64,000 nt of DNA from Microbacterium sp. ACRRU. Lineage in GTDB: Bacteria > Actinomycetota > Actinomycetes > Actinomycetales > Microbacteriaceae. A program made the position numbers and the translations under genes. The DNA is taken from contig NZ_JAKRNI010000009.1 in the NCBI RefSeq assembly GCF_022346945.1, positions 28,571-92,570 on the forward strand, read 5' to 3'. The first letter of the stretch is position 1; the number at the start of each line of letters is the position of its first letter. Shown piece by piece: positions 60,249-64,000 of this stretch. The notes beneath the pieces were generated by a model. That model was not told where the DNA came from. It did no database searches and saw only the letters and a list, made by a program, of their open reading frames with translations.

Positions 60249-61079
60249 TCAGTACGGCTGCAGCACACCCACCGCGAGCAGCACGATGAGCACCGCGCCG
60301 AGGACCACGCGGTAGATCACGAAGGGCAGAAAGCTGCCGCGCTTGAGGTAGCGCATCAGGTAGGCGATGACCGTGTAGCCCACCGCGAAGGCGACCACGG
60401 TCGCGATCGCCGTCTCGCCGAGGCTGTACGGCCCACCGGGCTCCTCGAAGCTCTGGTAGAGCTCGTAGAACCCGCTCGCGAACACCGCCGGCACCGCGAG
60501 GAGGAAGGCGTACTCCGCGGCCGCCGTCCGCGAGTACCCCAGCGCCAGGCCCATCGTGGTCGTCGCCCCGGAACGGGAAACGCCGGGGATGAGCGCCAGA
60601 GCCTGTGCGGCGCCATAGGCGAATCCGTGCGGGTACGTGAGATCCGTGAGTTCGCGGGTCCGTCGTCCATAGCGGTCGGCGATGCCGAGGATGATGCCGA
60701 AGACGATCAGGACGATGGCGACGAGCCACAGGTTGCGGAAGGTGTCGCGGATGACGCTCTGGAAGAGGAAGCCGAGCACGCCGATCGGAATGGTTCCGAT
60801 GATGATGAGCCATCCCATGCGGGCGTCGGGATCGTTACGCGGGACCTTTCCGCTCAGCGACTGCGCCCACCGCGTGATGATCCGCACGATCGTGCGCCAG
60901 AAGAACAGCAGAACCGCCAGTTCCGTACCGATCTGGGTGATGGCGGTGAAGGTCGCGCCCGGGTCGGTGGCCGACGGCAGGATCTCCCCGACGATGCGCA
61001 GGTGGGCGCTGGAGGAGATCGGGAGGAACTCGGTCAGGCCCTGGACGAGCCCGAGGATGATGACCTCGAAGATGTGCAT
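60249..61079 (-). CDS. uppP: Undecaprenyl-diphosphate phosphatase (BacA)
   Basis: The 276-residue membrane enzyme recycles the undecaprenyl lipid carrier for cell-wall synthesis and gives bacitracin tolerance. It has about eight transmembrane segments and the two family signatures [18 protein letters not shown] (catalytic Glu, Ser) and [21 protein letters not shown] (Arg, Ser). GAAGGA before ATG 61079 is the ribosome binding site. It follows the M20 peptidase gene by 8 nt, so both are probably co-transcribed. Confidence 0.95.
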   Translation of the reverse strand: MHIFEVIILGLVQGLTEFLPISSSAHLRIVGEILPSATDPGATFTAITQIGTELAVLLFFWRTIVRIITRWAQSLSGKVPRNDPDARMGWLIIIGTIPIGVLGFLFQSVIRDTFRNLWLVAIVLIVFGIILGIADRYGRRTRELTDLTYPHGFAYGAAQALALIPGVSRSGATTTMGLALGYSRTAAAEYAFLLAVPAVFASGFYELYQSFEEPGGPYSLGETAIATVVAFAVGYTVIAYLMRYLKRGSFLPFVIYRVVLGAVLIVLLAVGVLQPY

Positions 61080-61087
61080 GGGTTCCT

Positions 61088-62389
61088 TCAGTACGTCCGG
61101 ATGAGGTCGGCGAGGACTCGACGACCGAACTCGAGCGCGTCGACGGGGACGCGCTCATCCACACCGTGGAACATCCCGGTGAAGTCGAGGTCGGACGGGA
61201 GTCGCAACGGCGCGAACCCGTAACCGGAGATTCCGAGGGAGAAGAGTGCCTTGTTGTCGGTACCGCCGCCCATGAGGTACGGGATCACCGGCACGCCCGG
61301 GTCGTGGCGACCGAGCTCCCCCACCATGGCATCCACCAGGTCTCCCGAGAAGGGCACCTCGAGGCCGATGTCCTGGTGCACGATCTCGATCTCGATCGCG
61401 GGGCCGACGATGCGTCGGATGTCGGCGAGAGCCGCCTCTTCGGTGCCGGGAAGAACGCGCACGTCGATGAGCGCCTCCGCCCGGTCGGGGATGACGTTGT
61501 GCTTGTAGCCGGCGGTGAGCCCGGTGGGGTTGGTCGTGGTGCGCAGCGTCGAGCGCAGGAACCCGGATGCCGCTCCCGCGCGCTGCGCGAGGAGGTCGGG
61601 GTCTCCGGCGTCGTCGCCGGTCAGGTCGGCGAGGCCCGCGAGGAGTTGAGTCGTCGTGTCGGTCAGACGAATGGGCCAGTGCGTCCGGCCCAGCGCCGCC
61701 ACGGCCTCGGCGAGGGCGGTCACGGCGTTGTCCGGGTGCAGCGCACTGCCGTGCCCGGCACGACCGCGCGCGACGAGCTTGATCCACAGCAGGGCCTTCT
61801 CCCCCACCTGCAACAGGTAGGCACGGCGGTCGCCGACGGAGATCGAGTACCCGCCCACCTCGCTGATCGCCTCGGTCGCGCCCGCGAACCATTCGGGACG
61901 ATCCCGGACGACGAGCGCCGAGCCTTCGACGCCGCCGTTCTCCTCGTCGGCGAAGAACGTCACCACGATGTCGCGCTCGGGCTGCTCCCCCGCGCGCAGC
62001 ACGTCGGCGACGGCGGTGAGGATCATGGCATCCATGTCCTTCATGTCCACCGCGCCGCGGCCCCACAGGATGCCGTCGCGGATCTCGCCCGCGAACGGGT
62101 CGACGCTCCAGTCCTCGGCGACGGCCGGCACCACGTCGAGGTGACCGTGCAGCACCAGGGCCGGCTTGTCCCGGTTGCGCCCCGGGACCCGCGCGCACAC
62201 GTTGGTCCGACGGTCGACCGGCTCGTAGTAGTCGGTGTGGAGGCCCAGTGATTCGAGGTAGGCGCCGACGTACTCGGCCGCCTCGCGCTCGCCGCGCGAC
62301 CGGCCGCCACCGAAGTTCGTGGTGTCGAAACGGATCAGGTCGGCGGCTACGCGGGCGACCTCGGGCGGGTCGGCGTCGTGCTCGGACAT
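61088..62389 (-). CDS. M20-family metallopeptidase
   Basis: The 433-residue zinc enzyme has metal-binding LHGHLDVVP (His, Asp), [12 protein letters not shown] (bridging Asp), FADEENGG (catalytic Glu) and late [10 protein letters not shown], with a dimerisation insert of about 120 residues. The M20 family includes dipeptidases, aminoacylases and succinyl-diaminopimelate desuccinylase; the DapE-like order is clear but the substrate is uncertain. ATG 62389 is set by a TACCGT -10 7 nt upstream; the frame upstream of it runs through a tRNA gene. Confidence 0.88.
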   Translation of the reverse strand: MSEHDADPPEVARVAADLIRFDTTNFGGGRSRGEREAAEYVGAYLESLGLHTDYYEPVDRRTNVCARVPGRNRDKPALVLHGHLDVVPAVAEDWSVDPFAGEIRDGILWGRGAVDMKDMDAMILTAVADVLRAGEQPERDIVVTFFADEENGGVEGSALVVRDRPEWFAGATEAISEVGGYSISVGDRRAYLLQVGEKALLWIKLVARGRAGHGSALHPDNAVTALAEAVAALGRTHWPIRLTDTTTQLLAGLADLTGDDAGDPDLLAQRAGAASGFLRSTLRTTTNPTGLTAGYKHNVIPDRAEALIDVRVLPGTEEAALADIRRIVGPAIEIEIVHQDIGLEVPFSGDLVDAMVGELGRHDPGVPVIPYLMGGGTDNKALFSLGISGYGFAPLRLPSDLDFTGMFHGVDERVPVDALEFGRRVLADLIRTY

Positions 62390-62402
62390 GCGCACTACGG
62401 TA
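62387..62402 (-). promoter_or_regulatory. Leaderless promoter -10 for the M20 peptidase-uppP unit
   Basis: On the minus strand TACCGT (62402-62397) precedes the ATG at 62389 by 7 nt. Confidence 0.5.
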
Positions 62403-62528
62403 CCCGGAGCGGACACGGTGACCCGTCCACGGCGCTCGGCGGACGCGCCCGGGGTGCGACCTCGGTTTAGGGGCGGGACGCGGACATGGTAATGTCGTTC
62501 TTCGTTGCGAAAGCGACGAACACCCGAT

Positions 62529-62613
62529 GCGCGGGTGGCGGAATAGGTAGACGCGCTAGCTTGAGGTGCTAGTGCCCGTATAGGGCGTGGGGGTTCAAGT
62601 CCCCCCTCGCGCA
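62529..62613 (+). tRNA. tRNA-Leu (anticodon GAG)
   Basis: The 85-nt class II tRNA has acceptor GCGCGGG (62529-62535) pairing with CTCGCGC (62606-62612, one G-U), discriminator A, D-arm GGCGGAATAGGTAGACGC, anticodon stem CTAGC/GCTAG with loop TTGAGGT and anticodon GAG at 62563-62565, a long variable arm and T-loop TTCAAGT. CCA is not encoded. It reads CUC/CUU codons. Confidence 0.96.
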
Positions 62614-62616
62614 CAG

Positions 62617-62656
62617 AACGACGAAGGCCCCGGATTTCTCCGGGGCCTTCGTCGTT
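62617..62656 (+). terminator. Terminator of tRNA-Leu(GAG)
   Basis: A 17-bp perfect stem (62617-62633 with 62640-62656, loop ATTTCT), core GGCCCCGG/CCGGGGCC, starts 4 nt after the tRNA. Confidence 0.9.
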
Positions 62657-62683
62657 TCCCGCGCAGGCACACGACCGTGCACC

Positions 62684-62727
62684 TGTGACACCGGCGAAAC
62701 GCCCGTGTGACATCCCCCGCCTAGCGT
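62684..62727 (+). promoter_or_regulatory. Promoter region of the 2OG dioxygenase with two TGTGACA direct repeats
   Basis: TGTGACA occurs at 62684-62690 and 62706-62712, 22 bp apart (about two helical turns), upstream of TAGCGT (62722-62727), a -10 candidate. The spacing suits an activator binding one face of DNA. Confidence 0.4.
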
Positions 62728-62755
62728 CGAGGCATCACGGAAGGTCGGATGCCTC

Positions 62756-63799
62756 ATGTATCGGTTTCACGTTCCCACCATCGACATCTCCCCCTGGGTC
62801 GGGCGGGGGTCGGAGGATGCGCGCGCCGCGGTCACGGCCGCGGTCGACCACGCGTGCCGCACGGTCGGGTTCATGCAGATCGTCGGTCACGGCATCCCGG
62901 ATGCCGTCCTCAGGGATCTCGAGCAGGGCCTCGACGCGTTCTTCGGACTGCCGCTGGAGGACAAGAAGAGATACGTCCGCCCCGCGGCCGAGAACCGCGG
63001 GTACACGCCTCCCAAGAGCGAATCGCTGAGCTACAGCCTGGGGATCGACCCGGTGACGCGCATGAACGACTTCTTCGAGGCGTTCAACGTCGGCACCTCG
63101 TGGCGGGAGTACCCGGGCACGGCGGCCACCGCAGCCGACTACGCCGAGAACACGTGGCCCGAGGCGGTCCCCGCCTTCCAGACCGCGGTGGAGACCTACT
63201 TCGACGAGGCCCGCCGCGTGGCACAGACTCTGACGCACGTATTCGCCGCGGCGCTGCGTGTTCCCGAGGACTTCTTCCACGGTCTCACCGACCATTCGAT
63301 CGACGTGCTGCGGATGAACAACTACGCACTGCCGCCGGGTTCCATCGAACTCGGCGCGGAGCTGACCGGCATGGGCGAGCACACCGACTTCGGTCTGGTG
63401 ACGGTCCTGTGGGCGGACCGCGTCGCGGGGCTGCAGGTGCTGGGTCTCGACGGCTCGTGGAACGACGTCATGCCCGCCGAGGGCGCGCTGCTGGTGAACA
63501 TCGGAGACGTGGCCGCCCGCCTGACCAATGACAAGTGGCTGTCGACGCTGCACCGCGTCAAGCCGCCCGTGATCGACGGCACGATCGAACGGCGCCGGTC
63601 GGCGGCGTTCTTCCATGACGGCAACGCGGACGCGGTCGTGGGGGTTCTCCCCCACTTCGCTTCGCCCGAGTCCCCGCCGCTGTACGAGCCCGTCACGGTC
63701 GCGCAGCACATCGCCGCGAAGCTCGCCGGCTCGCGCGCGGGTCGCAAGAACGTCTCGGCCGTGCGCGAGGCCGCGCGGGTGACGGCGAGCCGCGGCTGA
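62756..63799 (+). CDS. Isopenicillin-N-synthase-like 2OG-Fe(II) dioxygenase
   Basis: The 347-residue non-haem iron oxygenase has the DIOX_N domain (PTIDISPWVGRGSEDA, CRTVGFMQIVGHGIP) and a C-terminal 2OG-Fe(II) core with HxD in MGEHTDFGLVTVLW, distal His in LSTLHRVKPP and the 2OG-binding Arg in RRRSAAFFHD. It likely hydroxylates or desaturates a small molecule; the true substrate is unknown and no beta-lactam genes are near. GGAAGG lies about 11 nt before ATG 62756; an ATG at 62749 is out of frame. It is a single gene with its own promoter. Confidence 0.88.
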   Translation: MYRFHVPTIDISPWVGRGSEDARAAVTAAVDHACRTVGFMQIVGHGIPDAVLRDLEQGLDAFFGLPLEDKKRYVRPAAENRGYTPPKSESLSYSLGIDPVTRMNDFFEAFNVGTSWREYPGTAATAADYAENTWPEAVPAFQTAVETYFDEARRVAQTLTHVFAAALRVPEDFFHGLTDHSIDVLRMNNYALPPGSIELGAELTGMGEHTDFGLVTVLWADRVAGLQVLGLDGSWNDVMPAEGALLVNIGDVAARLTNDKWLSTLHRVKPPVIDGTIERRRSAAFFHDGNADAVVGVLPHFASPESPPLYEPVTVAQHIAAKLAGSRAGRKNVSAVREAARVTASRG

Positions 63800-63810
63800 G
63801 CCGCTCGGCC

Positions 63811-63862
63811 CGCGGGTCAGCGCCCTGCCGCGGCCGACCGCGCCGCGCGGGTCAGCGCCCTG
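63811..63862. repeat. Short direct repeat after the dioxygenase gene
   Basis: CGCGGGTCAGCGCCCTG occurs at 63811-63827 and 63846-63862 (35-nt period) in the otherwise empty 3' region. Beyond it lie the four-core element and 33 bases in which I see no gene start. Confidence 0.6.
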
Positions 63863-63900
63863 CGCGGCTCCGCGACGGGGCGTGAGCCGCTTCGCATCCT

Positions 63901-63967
63901 GCATAAACGCGATTCACGCGCAGAAACACGATGTCCACGCGTTTATGAGCGGAAATCGCGTTTATGC
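63901..63967. repeat. 67-nt four-core intergenic palindromic element, copy B
   Basis: It has the same architecture as the copy at 12771: forward core GCATAAACGCGAT (63901-63913), second forward core AGAAACACG (63922-63930), reverse core CGCGTTTATG (63938-63947), terminal reverse core ATCGCGTTTATGC (63955-63967). Length is again exactly 67 nt and flanks are unrelated to copy A. All nine substitutions between copies lie in the linkers. Confidence 0.9.
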
Positions 63968-64000
63968 GTGACGATGGGACGATACGGTGCGGGGGCTGTC

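Noticed and set aside
62756..63799. Assignment as true isopenicillin N synthase
   Set aside because: Iron and 2OG ligands fit the broad family, but no beta-lactam synthetase genes are present and 2OG-binding Arg-x-Ser is typical of general dioxygenases.
1..64000. GGATGCC as a chromosome-orienting (KOPS-like) word
   Set aside because: The two orientations are almost equally frequent by eye (about 53 and 54), whereas KOPS is strongly strand-biased.

Overview
The window is chromosomal DNA of a high-GC actinobacterium, most likely Microbacterium or a close relative in the Microbacteriaceae. Supporting signs are GC-ending codons, RbpA, an HGxxPAAW protein and a Trp-operon membrane protein beside trpCBA, a pafBC-tatAC-helY block, a PriA without Walker motifs and a PolA without proofreading residues. 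There are no rRNA genes, insertion sequences, prophage genes or CRISPR arrays. The two RNA genes are both tRNA-Leu (anticodons CAA and GAG).

Layout. 1-5.9 kb: a sulfonate-type ABC importer (end of the ATPase, lipoprotein, permease) runs without a break into acetyl-CoA synthetase, O-acetylhomoserine sulfhydrylase and a CoA-binding protein, so sulfur capture and homocysteine synthesis share one transcription unit. 5.9-12.7 kb: rpoZ, metK, priA, fmt, rsmB, rpe. 12.9-26.1 kb: hisEGFI, a Trp-operon membrane protein, an HGxxPAAW protein, trpCBA, lgt and gltBD; trpE is not where I would expect it. 26.2-27.8 kb: a lower-GC insert with an orphan lipoprotein and a small partner. 27.8-37.7 kb: pyk, tRNA-Leu, an ANTAR response regulator, a thioesterase, polA, a DUF885 metallopeptidase-like protein, a flavin oxidoreductase and an MFS carrier. 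37.8-45 kb: small accessory genes, including a GDSL hydrolase, a DHFR/RibD-like reductase, arsenate reductase, a PadR-BtrH pair, a GNAT, an NAD(P)-binding protein and an AEC carrier with a leader peptide. 45-64 kb: S9 peptidase, SDR, GDPD, rbpA, lnt, helY-tatC-tatA-pafC-pafB, an FKBP lipoprotein, trmI, HAD, PAC2, uppP, M20 peptidase, tRNA-Leu and a 2OG-Fe(II) dioxygenase.

Three non-coding patterns stand out. (1) The heptamer GGATGCC or its complement GGCATCC occurs about once per 600 bp on both strands. It forces otherwise rare codons (GAT, GCA) and forms inverted pairs in two terminators, as DNA-uptake words do in Neisseria and Haemophilus. (2) A 67-nt intergenic element is present twice (12771 and 63901). 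It has four cores arranged forward-forward-reverse-reverse, and all 9 differences between the copies fall in the linkers. (3) About 17 start codons sit 6-7 nt downstream of a TANNNT -10 hexamer, indicating widespread leaderless transcription; one of these starts an Arg-rich 18-residue leader peptide coupled to the AEC carrier gene. Other long palindromes, a duplicated promoter and several operator-like sites are listed individually.
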